Notes: generated from the letters alone by a model not told the origin. Counted from the first letter of the stretch, positions 48,401 to 57,871 are shown. The stretch: DNA of 64,000 nt from an uncultured Saprospiraceae bacterium (GCA_938015805.1 CALLXF010000045.1:1-64000); one strand, 5' to 3'. Program-made: numbers and translations.

Positions 48401-51069
48401 TGTGCTGCCTGACCATTTTGATCTAAAGCAGCAAGTATAACGGCTTCATTATCCTTTATATAAATTTCCGTCCCGTTATCACCTCCAGGGAATTTAGCTC
48501 CGATATAATGCGAGTAAGGAGAATACTTTATGGCTTTCATATCGCTACTAAAAGCACCGCCTTTTTCAAAAGATCGAAGCTCAAAATTAAACTGCATCAT
48601 CGATGGATAAGAATCATCTGCATCAGTAGGAATATCAAAATTAAGTACACCCTTACTGTTTGTTACCTCATCTTTTACAATTCCTATATCGCTTTGTTTT
48701 TCTTTACGCAAGTCGTTAAAAATGTAATTGGTGTAATCCGCTCCAAAGGGATTAGTCAGTACTTTTTGTAACATATATATCTCAGTTCGTAATCCCTTGG
48801 CTTCTAATCCGTGCATCCACTTAACAGAGACAGGTGCTGTTTTAGGATCTGTATGTTTAACGATTTTTTCATTGGCGAAAGCCATTTCCATCTTTAACCT
48901 ATTAGGTCGGATCGTTTCTATCCTTACACTTTGCTTATGTACCTTACCACCCATTTTAAATAGCAGTCTCCAGTAGCCAGTCGGATCATTAATATCTGTT
49001 ACAAACTGACAATCGTAAATTCCATTAGAATTATTCTTTACCGTCCATTCTTTGACCAGTTTATTAGTCGGATCGTATAACTTTAGAGCGACTGGTAATC
49101 GTTCTGGTAAAATATTATCTGGACTATATACGATCGTATTCATGTGTACAGTATCACCTGGTCTCCACACATCTCGATCCCCGTAGAAGAACACCTTAGT
49201 CGCTCCATCCCAGTTTTTTCCTTCTACTTGGAAAGTACTAAGGGATAATGCTTTTGCATCTTGTACAGGAAGGTAAGTGGTCTGATTATTATAGGTGGCT
49301 TTCGCCAAAAAAGCTTTTTGATCCGGAAGAGGAATATCCGCCATGCCGGAACCATCTGTGTAACCTGCGGCGATCTCTTTTCCTTGAATATTATACAATG
49401 TAATACTGGCATTAGATATCGGATCTGCCTTAGAAATACTAGAGGAATAGATGAAGAAACTGTTTTTCTCTGGTTCGTATTTAGCTACTAATCCTACGTC
49501 AGAACACATCAGTAATCGAGCATCCAAAATATCAGAATCGTATGATAGATCACATGGATTTTTATAGGTCTCGTCCTGATACTGATCACTATAATGTTGG
49601 CTACCTAGATTATTATTGTAATAACTTCCATAATAATAGTCATCCTCATAATAGTCATAATCATACCGTATCCTAACCCACGGTTTATCAAAATCTATAG
49701 CATCTATGTGATCCCTACGATCGGTTCCTTGCGACTGAGGACAAGGATATAAATTATTTTCATTAGGGATCGTTAAGATTACTTTGTAAAGAGCACCTGT
49801 CTCTTTTTTAATTACACGATCCAGTGCGATGGAATGATAGCTATCTATAAAAGGTCTTTTTTTATCCATAGTTATTATCGTATCTAAGGTAAGACGACCG
49901 ATATTTTCTAATCCTCGTTGGAAAACATATGGTTCGGCATTTTCTTGATAAAATCGGGGTATATTATGATCGTAGATTTTTAAGATCCTAAGTCTAAACC
50001 CATTTGCTGACACAAGCGACACCGGCAATTCCCAACGATTACCCGGCGGTAAAATATTTCCTTTCTCTGCAATCTTTACTTTAGGTTTAGGAGGTGTAAA
50101 AAACAACTCTTTAGTGTAGGTATCCCTAAGAGGAAAACCAGCCATATTTTTTATTCCTGGTGATATAGACAAATCAAAATATCCATAGTTTTCATTTTTA
50201 AAATAGACTTCAACATGATTATTATTGATTTTAGTCTGCGTGATAATCCTTCCTTTTACGTTTATAAGTCCATCTATTTTTTGATTTTTTTGTAATGGGT
50301 CTGTAAAAGTTATTTTTAAATGATTGTTATTTACAATGCGATAATTATGAAAAGAAAAATCAGAAGTAGATGGAATAGCGAGTCTAAGATCAGCTTTGTC
50401 TTTCACATTTATCGCTTCCATAGAAAGTTCTACATTCACAAAATCAGGGTCCTCTCTTCTTTCTATATTATGTATTGTAAACTGAGATCGTCTCTTATTA
50501 TTTTTCTGATGAGTCCAGGTAATATTTAACTTTTTATCACCCTGTCTTGCAATAAGACTATTTTCTAAAACTTGAGGACGTGGCTCACACACTCCAAATT
50601 TTACAACTCCTGAATAACTTACCTTTTCCATTGATTTATTGACAGGTGGATCCATAGTGATATCCCATGTCTGCGTTTGTGCTTCTAGAGGAAAACTAAA
50701 TGACTGCATATCGATAGGCATTTCTGTTAGCATCCCTACATTAAATTTTACATTATACTCCACATTATGTTTTATATCTGCATTCTTTATACGAATCTGC
50801 TTACCAGAAGAAGTCAGCTGGTAATTACCTCCGATGGGTGGACTTATTTCAAAAAGACCACTAGGTAAAATATATCCCTCCGGTAATTGGAATCCCAGTT
50901 TTACAAAAACATCATCACATCTAGACACTGGGCTTTGACTATAGCCTGTTATATAATTTGTAAATTTTTTATACTCGATTTTAGATTCATCGATAGCTGA
51001 TTTTTTACAGCTAGTAATTAAGAATGTAATTAGTATTACAAAGAGAAAAGCAGATTTAGATAGATTCAT
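45493..51069 (-). CDS. Alpha-2-macroglobulin family lipoprotein with thioester
   Basis: A very large (1858 aa) lipoprotein (FLITSC, Cys21) of the bacterial alpha-2-macroglobulin family (YfhM type), which traps proteases in the periplasm. The N-terminal half is a series of MG/Ig-like modules, including an MG2-type domain (VFFYGDRDVWRPGDTVHMNTIVYSPDN) and an MG7-like bait-region neighbourhood. The thioester motif GCLEQT is present (C1400-Q1403), followed by the alpha-alpha toroid with TIGYAYRLYTLAQAG-type helical repeats. The C-terminus is a receptor-binding-like domain. An unusual Tyr/Asp-rich stretch (DYDYYEDDYYYGSYY) occurs at about residues 468-483. It is the promoter-proximal gene of the A2M-pbpC pair. 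The family assignment is firm; the protease target is unknown. Confidence 0.95.
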   Translation of the reverse strand: MNLSKSAFLFVILITFLITSCKKSAIDESKIEYKKFTNYITGYSQSPVSRCDDVFVKLGFQLPEGYILPSGLFEISPPIGGNYQLTSSGKQIRIKNADIKHNVEYNVKFNVGMLTEMPIDMQSFSFPLEAQTQTWDITMDPPVNKSMEKVSYSGVVKFGVCEPRPQVLENSLIARQGDKKLNITWTHQKNNKRRSQFTIHNIERREDPDFVNVELSMEAINVKDKADLRLAIPSTSDFSFHNYRIVNNNHLKITFTDPLQKNQKIDGLINVKGRIITQTKINNNHVEVYFKNENYGYFDLSISPGIKNMAGFPLRDTYTKELFFTPPKPKVKIAEKGNILPPGNRWELPVSLVSANGFRLRILKIYDHNIPRFYQENAEPYVFQRGLENIGRLTLDTIITMDKKRPFIDSYHSIALDRVIKKETGALYKVILTIPNENNLYPCPQSQGTDRRDHIDAIDFDKPWVRIRYDYDYYEDDYYYGSYYNNNLGSQHYSDQYQDETYKNPCDLSYDSDILDARLLMCSDVGLVAKYEPEKNSFFIYSSSISKADPISNASITLYNIQGKEIAAGYTDGSGMADIPLPDQKAFLAKATYNNQTTYLPVQDAKALSLSTFQVEGKNWDGATKVFFYGDRDVWRPGDTVHMNTIVYSPDNILPERLPVALKLYDPTNKLVKEWTVKNNSNGIYDCQFVTDINDPTGYWRLLFKMGGKVHKQSVRIETIRPNRLKMEMAFANEKIVKHTDPKTAPVSVKWMHGLEAKGLRTEIYMLQKVLTNPFGADYTNYIFNDLRKEKQSDIGIVKDEVTNSKGVLNFDIPTDADDSYPSMMQFNFELRSFEKGGAFSSDMKAIKYSPYSHYIGAKFPGGDNGTEIYIKDNEAVILAALDQNGQAAQREVQVKLFKIDHNWWYQFGASGNYAALTNYTTSKLKDYSMTIGKEGGTLSFKDYGRFLLEVKDIKSGHSISRVIYSYSNQWREDNQEVSQLEVLPLLIEKTDYEVGDNLSFELPAMSTGRFLVTVENGGRILYKKIVKGSSLPIAMQIPVTSKMAPTAYVHVHLIQAWESHKNDRPLRLFGIKPIKVYDPSTILKPELDMPDELKTDESFTVQISEADNRSMSYTLAIVDEGLLDITQFKTPNPWALFFGKESLNVKTWDMYRQIFQRFLGEYTSLLAVGGDGSAAIKPTAKARRFKPVVKHIGPFKLNAGETRSHKFTINDYAGSVRAMIVATDGSALGRYEKTVPVTKPLMLYATLPRVLGPEEKMKLPVTVFTMQDDIKKVTATVKASDAIKVLGSSTQEIIFDKKGEKDIFFEIETGTTIGVTEVIVEVISGSYQYKETINIDLRPSAPLISKSFSSMVSAGQTKGIEYKSVGMEGTNTGQVTVSKGLNFSFAPQVQWLSNYPHGCLEQTISRIFPQIYLYKMNLLDDVDQLKYRQQYKAAIQKLRFLQMPNGGFSYWPGGNRANEWGTSYTFQFLLEAKKYGYEVPESMIKKCIDYQYKASENIDIISSNNNRTTSDYRTIGYAYRLYTLAQAGKPNYAAMNRLRLLPNLHNTARWILAHSFTILGEESLAKAMIDSATATVSDYRELGGNFGSGLRDQAIIARVLIDSGDKLKAKVLIDEMIANFDADKVSQLSTQDRAQSLITFAKFVSSLDKVEDSIKYDIILSDTQQLLDVEIDEKPQSYDLDEDAITQSKISVTNKGESELYTSVVISGQPLRDDTQAEANDLSLEILYTDLEGKILKPQEIIKGTDFVIQYSVKHTGVRDDYENMALTGIFPSGWEILNQRLKEDSSFDEGSVADYQDIRDDRVHLYFDLKKNEKKMFRFKMNATYEGKYWAAPAFCEAMYDARIRAKTKGFWAVVK

Positions 51070-51250
51070 AAATGCAATTTATAGCTAATAAACAAATGGT
51101 AATAACCTTAATTTAACTATAAGATTATGATAAATGGTAGTTACAGGAAACCAGATTTTATAATTCGTTATAATTTGAATATTATTCGATGGGATACGAC
51201 TAGTACATAGCTTATCACTAATTTGCAAATCATAATCAAAATATAACAAC

Positions 51251-52289
51251 ATGTGGATAAGGAAACATTTCTCCTTTAGGAATATTATAAATTTTACTGG
51301 AATTCATATTTTATGGATATCAGGATGGTGCACTTTAGTGACATGCTTACATATCATTCTGCATGACTACTGGCCAGAGATTCCATGGCTACCTATATCC
51401 ATTATAGGTACGGCGGTAGCCTTTTATGTAGGTTTTAAAAATAATCAATCCTATGACCGAATGTGGGAAGCTATAAAAAATATGGGGAGCGATCGTAAAT
51501 AGCAGCCGAGCATGGGGAAGTGCAGTGGATAATTTTGTTTCCGATCAGTTTATGGAAACTGCGTTATCTAAGGACGAACTTTATAAAATCAAGAAAAAAC
51601 TTATCTACCGTCATATAGGTTGGTTATATTCTCTCCGCAGCCAGTTACTCATCCCTACTCCATGGGAACACATCAGACAAGGTGCAAAAATGAAAAAATC
51701 TACAGAAGCAAGGATGAAAAGATTTGGGATTGGTCTATTTGATGATAAGGACACTCGAGAAAATCTAAAATGCTATCTTCCGTCAGAAGAAAGAGAACGC
51801 TTAATCAATGCTAGTAATACAGCAACACAAATTATAAATCAGCAAGCTAGAGATCTCAGAGACTTACGTCAAAATAATATTATCGAAGATTTCCGACACA
51901 TGGAATTACAAAATATCCTCAAGGATTTTTATGTTCATCAAGGAAAAGCAGAGCGGATAAAAAAATTCCCATTACCTCGACAATACGCTAATTCCAGTCT
52001 CATATTCGTCGTGATATTTATCCTACTCCTACCTCTAGGAATGGTTACAGAATTCCACAAAATGGGAGACTATGGACCATGGGTCTCTATTCCATTCTCT
52101 ATTATCGTATCATGGGTATTTATCATGATGGAACTTGTGGGTGATTACTCAGAAAATCCATTTGAAGGATTAGGAAATGATATCCCTATGTTGTCCTTAT
52201 GTCGGGTTATAGAAATAGATCTTATGGAAATATTAGAAGAAGAAAAAATACCTAAGCCTATAGAAGCCGTTAACGGAGTATTGATGTAA
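51251..52289 (+). pseudogene. Bestrophin/YneE-like membrane channel gene, frameshifted at A6
   Basis: Two adjacent frames together encode one bestrophin-like (UPF0187) protein. The first part (51251-51502, 83 aa) gives the N-terminal TM helices and ends in AFYVGFKNNQSYDRMWEAIK, then runs into a false stop. If the A6 tract at 51475-51480 had five A, the reading would continue EAIKIWGAIVNSSRAWGSAVDNF straight into the second frame, which runs to 52289 with LPLPRQYANSSLIFV-like TM segments and the NPFEGLGNDIP motif characteristic of the family. Bestrophin homologues are pentameric ion channels. The break may be a true inactivation, a slippage switch or an assembly error; nothing else in the gene is damaged, which favours the last two. 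Confidence 0.85.
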
Positions 52290-52393
52290 TGCTATTTACT
52301 AATTTATTTATCAGTTCAAAATATTCTTTTTTAACTCAGGCAACCATTTTGATAGATTACAGGTATAGCATTATGTAACGAATTATTTCGACA

Positions 52394-52945
52394 TTGATAG
52401 AGATTGTCCATATCATCCATAAAGCAACCAAAGGGAATCCAGATGCCCAAAGAGCGATCTATGATAAGTATAGAACTCGCTGGTATATGACTAGTCTACG
52501 ATATGGTAAAAACAAGATGGAAGCAGAAGACATCTTCCAAGAAGCACTGATTAATATCTTCAACAGATTAAATACTTATGACTCTAATAAATCAGCGTTT
52601 ACCACATGGTCTACTAAAGTGATCATTAATACAGCGATGACTTATCTTAAGAAAAACAGTTGGGCCAATTCGATGTCAGGCTTAGATCACTTATATGATG
52701 TACATGACAAATCCGAAACAGTCTATGATACACTATCAGCAAAAGAACTTACTATGCTGGTTCAAAGCTTACCTGTAGGTTACCGACTCGTTTTTAACAT
52801 GTATGCAATAGAAGGATTTTCCCATAAAGAAATAGCAAGCCAACTGGATATAACTGTAGGAACTTCTAAATCACAGCTTTTTAAAGCTAGAAGAGAACTA
52901 CAGCAAAAATTAGAATCACAATTAAATTCATCCAATCATGAATAA
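52394..52945 (+). CDS. ECF-type RNA polymerase sigma factor
   Basis: A 183-aa sigma-70-family factor starting at TTG 52394, the only canonical start close to the conserved N-terminus (an in-frame stop lies 16 bases upstream). Region 2 is seen in AIYDKYRTRWYMTSLRYGKNKMEAEDIFQEALINIFNRL and TYDSNKSAFTTWSTKVIINTA. Region 4 is in LPVGYRLVFNMYAIEGFSHKEIASQLDITVGTSKSQLFKARREL, with the HTH intact. Length is typical for ECF sigma factors. It overlaps the next gene by 8 bases. That product has a cytosolic N-terminus and a TM helix and could be its anti-sigma partner. The downstream TonB receptor and DUF4249 genes are likely targets. Confidence 0.93.
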   Translation: MIEIVHIIHKATKGNPDAQRAIYDKYRTRWYMTSLRYGKNKMEAEDIFQEALINIFNRLNTYDSNKSAFTTWSTKVIINTAMTYLKKNSWANSMSGLDHLYDVHDKSETVYDTLSAKELTMLVQSLPVGYRLVFNMYAIEGFSHKEIASQLDITVGTSKSQLFKARRELQQKLESQLNSSNHE

Positions 52946-54455
52946 GATGGACGAGTACTATAAAAAACAACTGACTGATTATCAGCCAGCGGCCGACGAA
53001 TGGAATATCCCTTCTGAAGAATTATGGAATAATGCAAAACCCCATTTTCCAAAACCTAAGAAAAAAAGAGGAACACTAATTTTACTTTTATTGCTTACTA
53101 TTGTAATTCCTTCCACATATTTCCTACTAGAAGGCTTTTCCATAAAAAGGGATACTGCGATCAACTATGATTCTAATTCCTCAGATCAACATAATAGTAC
53201 AATCGATGACTTACCTATCAACAAAAATAAATACAATAATTCATTAAAAAACAGATCAGCCAGCCCATCAATAAAGATAGATGATTACAACTCCAATGCT
53301 ATTAGCAAAGAAATCATAAAAGAATCGTCTCCAATTGCCCAACATAACAATATCATTAGTTGGGATAAGAGTAACTATGATAATAAAGCAAAACTTCTCT
53401 CATCAAATAACACATCGTCATTTGCTATAGAACCCAAAACCAATACAACATTTAAAACGAAAAGCAATAACACGAGTAATGATCATGACAGCCACAATGA
53501 CATAATACATTCGACGAAAGTCAAAGTGAACGCTAAAAAAATTGCTAATCCTAAGCAATACATAAATCCAATCGTATCCCCTAATAACCATTCTAACAGA
53601 ACTATTAACACTATCGCATACGTAAATCAGTTAGATCTTCTTCTTTTGGCTTCAGAAGATTTAGAACGTCCATTATCTTTTAGACAAAACCTTACCTCAA
53701 CGCTACTACCTTCAGTATCCAAAACAGGAAATCACGAAGTAGGTATCGGATCAACTTTACATCTATTAACGCTTATAGGCGAGGTCAAAAATGGAGATAA
53801 TGATGAATGGCCGGATGAAGAAATTTTCTTTAAGTCGAGTAGAAACAAAAATATCAATTTGCACTACCAGTATGCATTGTCTAGGAAATGGTATATATCC
53901 AGTGGTCTTTATTATCATCATATCAATTTTAACTTATATGGTTTTACGTATGATGTTCTTACACAATCTACCTTAGATGATTTTATATCGACTAATTTAA
54001 ACGATCAGCTAAATGCAAACCTTACTGATCCGAGACAATCCAATGACCAAAAAATCGAATTAATCAGTGGGCAATCTGTCTCTACAGGTGATACTTTAAA
54101 ATTTGGGTTAGACGTATCACTATCACTAAATACGCTCCAAATTCCTCTAGTCATCAATAGAAAATGGGGTATAAAACAAACAGAAGTATTTATAGGAATC
54201 GGTGGATCGGTAAACTTTGAATCTTGGAAACAAAATTCTGCAGATGTCCAATTATTTAAGGATAACATACTCATTACTAAACCATATTCTGAAGGTGCGG
54301 AGCCTCCAAACAGAAAAACTACTTTTGAATTTATTTTCCAAACGGGAATCGATTATAAAATTACCGACAACTTAAAAATAGGTCTAGCAGGAAGAATATT
54401 TCTGCCCGGACTAATTCCTACGGGACTAGAGGCACGACTCATGTATCGCCTCTAA
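52938..54455 (+). CDS. Membrane protein with anti-sigma-like N-terminus and C-terminal beta-barrel-like domain
   Basis: A 505-aa protein. Residues 1-45 are hydrophilic (EEWNIPSEELWNNAKPHF), then comes a basic KPKKKRG stop-transfer and one TM helix (about 46-66, TLILLLLLTIVIPSTYFLLEGF). Residues about 70-230 are a low-complexity Asn/Ser/Lys linker. The last ~240 residues have porin-like strands (NLHYQYALSRKWYISSGLYYHH, QIPLVINRKW, KIGLAGRIFLPGL, RLMYRL terminal). The N-terminal part fits a cytosolic sigma-binding segment, since the gene overlaps the ECF sigma gene by 8 bases. The strands suggest an outer-membrane barrel or lipocalin-like domain. The linker would be long enough to reach across the periplasm. 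The function is inferred from position and architecture. Confidence 0.7.
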   Translation: MNKMDEYYKKQLTDYQPAADEWNIPSEELWNNAKPHFPKPKKKRGTLILLLLLTIVIPSTYFLLEGFSIKRDTAINYDSNSSDQHNSTIDDLPINKNKYNNSLKNRSASPSIKIDDYNSNAISKEIIKESSPIAQHNNIISWDKSNYDNKAKLLSSNNTSSFAIEPKTNTTFKTKSNNTSNDHDSHNDIIHSTKVKVNAKKIANPKQYINPIVSPNNHSNRTINTIAYVNQLDLLLLASEDLERPLSFRQNLTSTLLPSVSKTGNHEVGIGSTLHLLTLIGEVKNGDNDEWPDEEIFFKSSRNKNINLHYQYALSRKWYISSGLYYHHINFNLYGFTYDVLTQSTLDDFISTNLNDQLNANLTDPRQSNDQKIELISGQSVSTGDTLKFGLDVSLSLNTLQIPLVINRKWGIKQTEVFIGIGGSVNFESWKQNSADVQLFKDNILITKPYSEGAEPPNRKTTFEFIFQTGIDYKITDNLKIGLAGRIFLPGLIPTGLEARLMYRL

Positions 54456-54530
54456 AATTTTAATCCTAAATCCTCATTCTTAAAAACTGATTCCATAAAC
54501 GGACTGGGATCACTATGTAAAATATCAACT

Positions 54531-56906
54531 ATGACATTATTGAAAAAAGCATTACAAAAAATTCCAATACTTCCTTTAATAGCATTACTACTATCCATAG
54601 GAACGATCCATGCACAAGAGGAGAGAAAATTTACTCTAAGTGGTCATGTAAAAGATGGTAATTCGGGAGAAGAACTCATAGCAGCTAATATTTATGTAAA
54701 AGAGCTGGGCTTAGGAAACACCACTAATCTATATGGCTACTATTCCCTTACACTAAAAGCAGGGACTTATCAAATCGTCTACAGCTATCTTGGTTTTGAG
54801 GATAAAACTATAAGTGTAACATTGGATAAAAATATAAGAAAAGACATTGATCTTGCAGAAGCTGGACATATGATTTCTGAAATCACAATCCTGGCAGAAG
54901 AAAAAGATAAAAACGTAGAATCTACAGAGATGAGTCGAGTTACGATAGACGTCGCTGCTGTAAAAAAGATGCCTGCACTTTTTGGAGAGGTAGATATCAT
55001 CAAAGCAATACAATTATTACCTGGCGTAAAATCGATAGGAGAAGGAACTTCCGGATTTTATGTAAGAGGTGGAAACGCCGACCAGAACCTCGTATTGCTA
55101 GATGAGGCTCCCATTTACAATGCCTCTCACTTACTCGGGTTTTTCTCATCATTTAATCCAGATGCGATAAAAGATATGCAACTATATAAAGGTGCTATCC
55201 CTTCTCGATATGGAGGTCGCTTGAGTTCGGTTTTAGACATTAGGATGAAAGAAGGAAATGCCAAAAAATTTGGAGGATCTGCGGGAATCGGGTTAATTAT
55301 GTCTCGTCTGTCATTGGAAGCTCCTCTAGGAAATAATGGAAGTTTTATAGTATCTGGCCGGAGGTCTTACCTCGATGTAATGGCCAAAACTTACTTTGCA
55401 CTTAAAGGTAAGAGCAGCGAAGATCAGTTTTACTTTTATGATCTAAATGCAAAAGGAAATTACAGAATAAATGACAACAATAGAATATTTGTTTCTGGCT
55501 ATTTTGGAAAGGATATCTTAAGTCAAGAGGAAGAGGAAGAAGACGGTTTAGACTTAAATGTGTTCTGGGGAAATAAAACAGCGACTGTAAGATGGAATCA
55601 CATTTTTTCTCCTAGGCTATTTTCCAATGTTACTGCTTACTATAGTAATTATAATTACGGACTAGGGTTCGAAGATGGAATTAATTCTGTAGACTGGAAT
55701 TCAACATTAGAGGAACTCAGTGTCAAGGCTGATTTCACTGCTTTCCTAACTCCAGATTACAGTATAGATTTTGGGGTACAATCGATTAAACATGATATCG
55801 CTCCTGGAGAAATAAAAGTATATGACAGTGCAGATAGTCTCCTAGTAGATTACGATATCGATCATGTATCCAGCATAGAAAATGCGATTTACGTGAGTAA
55901 TAACTGGAATGTAAATGATGACCTTTCTGTCGAAGTTGGTTTGCGAGGATCATCACTTCACAACGTGGGACCTCATACTCATTACACTGCCAATGAAGAA
56001 TCAGAAATCACAGATTCTACTGTTTACAAATCTGGTATTTATAATAGTTACTATAACCTGGAGCCTCGACTAGGGATCAAATATTCTCTAGGGAAAAATA
56101 ACTCTATAAAAGCCAGCTATAATCGCACAGCTCAGTATATCCAGCAGGCGTCTAATGGTAATATAGCTACCCCATTTGACATTTGGTTTAATGCAACACC
56201 ATTAGTTAAGCCACAACTTGCCGACCAATATGCAATAGGCTATTTCCAAAATTTTAAAGACAATTCTTATGAGGCATCTGTAGAAGTTTATTTCAAAGAT
56301 TTTACTAACGCAATCGACTTTAAAGAAAGAGCCAGTTTACTTCTAAACGAAAACCTAGAAGGCGAATTAAGACTCGGAGTCGCTAGAGCCTATGGAGCAG
56401 AATTTATGGTCAAAAAAGATCTTGGAAAACTTACAGGATGGATCAGTTATACCTATTCCAAAATAGAAAAGAGAATAGAAACTATTAATAATAATCAATG
56501 GTATAATGCTAAGTATGACAAGCCTCATGACCTCTCCATTGTATTAGCCTATGAACTATCTGATCGTATTAGACTTTCGTCCAATTTTGTATATTCCTCT
56601 GGAGCAGCAGTTACTTTTCCTACTGGTAAATATTTTTTCCAAGGCACAGCAGTGCCGATCTATTCGGAAAGAAATGGCGAACGTTTACCCGACTATCATA
56701 GGATGGATGTATCCCTAACTTTAAAGTCAAAAAATAAAAACCGAAGATTTAAAGGAGAATGGGTTTTCGGGATATACAATCTGTATGATCGAAGAAATGC
56801 TTTAGCTATAAACTTTAAGGAAGATCTAATGGGCGGCGGCACCTATGCCGAAAAAAGATCAATCTTTTCTATAGTACCCTCTATCACTTACAATCTTAAA
56901 TTTTAA
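54531..56906 (+). CDS. TonB-dependent receptor with carboxypeptidase-D-like domain
   Basis: A 791-aa outer-membrane receptor. The signal peptide is cleaved near AQ (28-29). Residues about 33-115 are a CarboxypepD_reg-like domain (LSGHVKDGNSGEELIAANIYVKE...YSLTLKAGTYQIVYSYLGFE). The plug follows (LLPGVKSIGEGTSGFYVRGGNADQNLVLLDEAPIYNASHLLGFFSSFN...KGAIPSRYGGRLSSVLDIRMKEGN). The barrel ends in SITYNLKF with a terminal Phe. SRYGGRLSSVLDI is typical of the receptor subtype encoded next to DUF4249 proteins. The ligand is unknown. The next gene starts 12 bases downstream. It may be under control of the ECF sigma factor encoded just upstream. Confidence 0.94.
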   Translation: MTLLKKALQKIPILPLIALLLSIGTIHAQEERKFTLSGHVKDGNSGEELIAANIYVKELGLGNTTNLYGYYSLTLKAGTYQIVYSYLGFEDKTISVTLDKNIRKDIDLAEAGHMISEITILAEEKDKNVESTEMSRVTIDVAAVKKMPALFGEVDIIKAIQLLPGVKSIGEGTSGFYVRGGNADQNLVLLDEAPIYNASHLLGFFSSFNPDAIKDMQLYKGAIPSRYGGRLSSVLDIRMKEGNAKKFGGSAGIGLIMSRLSLEAPLGNNGSFIVSGRRSYLDVMAKTYFALKGKSSEDQFYFYDLNAKGNYRINDNNRIFVSGYFGKDILSQEEEEEDGLDLNVFWGNKTATVRWNHIFSPRLFSNVTAYYSNYNYGLGFEDGINSVDWNSTLEELSVKADFTAFLTPDYSIDFGVQSIKHDIAPGEIKVYDSADSLLVDYDIDHVSSIENAIYVSNNWNVNDDLSVEVGLRGSSLHNVGPHTHYTANEESEITDSTVYKSGIYNSYYNLEPRLGIKYSLGKNNSIKASYNRTAQYIQQASNGNIATPFDIWFNATPLVKPQLADQYAIGYFQNFKDNSYEASVEVYFKDFTNAIDFKERASLLLNENLEGELRLGVARAYGAEFMVKKDLGKLTGWISYTYSKIEKRIETINNNQWYNAKYDKPHDLSIVLAYELSDRIRLSSNFVYSSGAAVTFPTGKYFFQGTAVPIYSERNGERLPDYHRMDVSLTLKSKNKNRRFKGEWVFGIYNLYDRRNALAINFKEDLMGGGTYAEKRSIFSIVPSITYNLKF

Positions 56907-56918
56907 AAACAACGAATC

Positions 56919-57737
56919 ATGATTACTAAATATTTATATATTCTTCTTATTTCCATCCTTTCTCTAATTATGCTATCTAGCTGTTTTTCGGAAAGAATAG
57001 ATTTAGATTTAAATACACTTGAAAACAAAAAAGTGGTGATTACCAGTTGGCTCAATAATCTAGATGATGACCAATATGTCCAAGTATATTATACGGGAGA
57101 TTACTTTATAGATCCTAACATGGAGTCTATAAATGATGCCACTGTTACCCTGAGCTATGAGACAGAGGAACTAGTCCTCGAGAACACTACTAATGGAATC
57201 TATCTTTTACCCTCTGAGTGGAAAGGAGTCGAAGACATACAATACACACTAACGGTTACGCATAATAATATGGAGTACCGAGCTGTTTCTATACTCAGAG
57301 CAATGCCTTTAATTCAAAACATAGAATCCGTCCTACAGATAGAAAATGATACGACTAGCTTTTATGAAATCTATTTTGAGTTTCAGGAAACAGCCGGCGA
57401 AGGAGATGGATATTTTGCTATCGACTATATTAAAAATAGTAATCAAAAAAATGTAATCAAGACAGGTGACTGGATAGATGACTCTTATCTCGACGGAGAA
57501 TATATCACTGATCTTACGGTTACCAGTAACAATCATCAACAGGGGGATACCGTGATTTTAGAAACCCATAATATCGGATTAAAAGCAGTAGAATATCTTG
57601 AAAGCATCGATACGGAAATATTTAGAGAAGGACTACTCGATCCACCTCCAGTAAATGTGCCTACTAATTTTTCCAATGGAGCAGTCGGCTATTTCCTAAC
57701 AAGCGGAAAAAGAATAAACGAGATCATTATCGACTAA
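56919..57737 (+). CDS. DUF4249 lipoprotein, TonB-receptor partner
   Basis: A 272-aa lipoprotein (LSSC, Cys22) of the DUF4249 family, whose members regularly follow TonB-dependent receptors in Bacteroidota and may act as the extracellular lid or ligand-binding subunit. Typical marks are the early ERIDLDLNTLENKKVVITSWLNN strand, the VYYTGDYF segment, DATVTLSYETEE, the GIYLLP turn and YTLTVTHNNMEYRA. The mature part is beta-rich throughout. It is somewhat shorter than many members but has no visible disruption. Cotranscription with the receptor is likely (12-base gap). Confidence 0.88.
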   Translation: MITKYLYILLISILSLIMLSSCFSERIDLDLNTLENKKVVITSWLNNLDDDQYVQVYYTGDYFIDPNMESINDATVTLSYETEELVLENTTNGIYLLPSEWKGVEDIQYTLTVTHNNMEYRAVSILRAMPLIQNIESVLQIENDTTSFYEIYFEFQETAGEGDGYFAIDYIKNSNQKNVIKTGDWIDDSYLDGEYITDLTVTSNNHQQGDTVILETHNIGLKAVEYLESIDTEIFREGLLDPPPVNVPTNFSNGAVGYFLTSGKRINEIIID

Positions 57738-57798
57738 TGGCATAAATGATCCAAACAAACAGAAAAATGGTATAAATCATCAAAAGATTAATATTAAA

Positions 57799-57871
57799 GA
57801 TTTACGAAGTCATGGTTTGTGTATGACTACTAAATAGGCTGTTTAGTAGTAGCACTCCATGCTCGTAAATC
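57799..57871. repeat. Nested inverted repeat / long stem-loop
   Basis: The outer arms GATTTACGA (57799-57807) and TCGTAAATC (57863-57871) pair, then CATGG (57811-57815) with CCATG (57857-57861), then ACTACTAAA (57826-57834) with TTTAGTAGT (57842-57850). The arms are in order, giving one 73-base hairpin with two small internal loops. There is no T-run after it. It lies in the 249-base gap after the DUF4249 gene. Confidence 0.7.
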
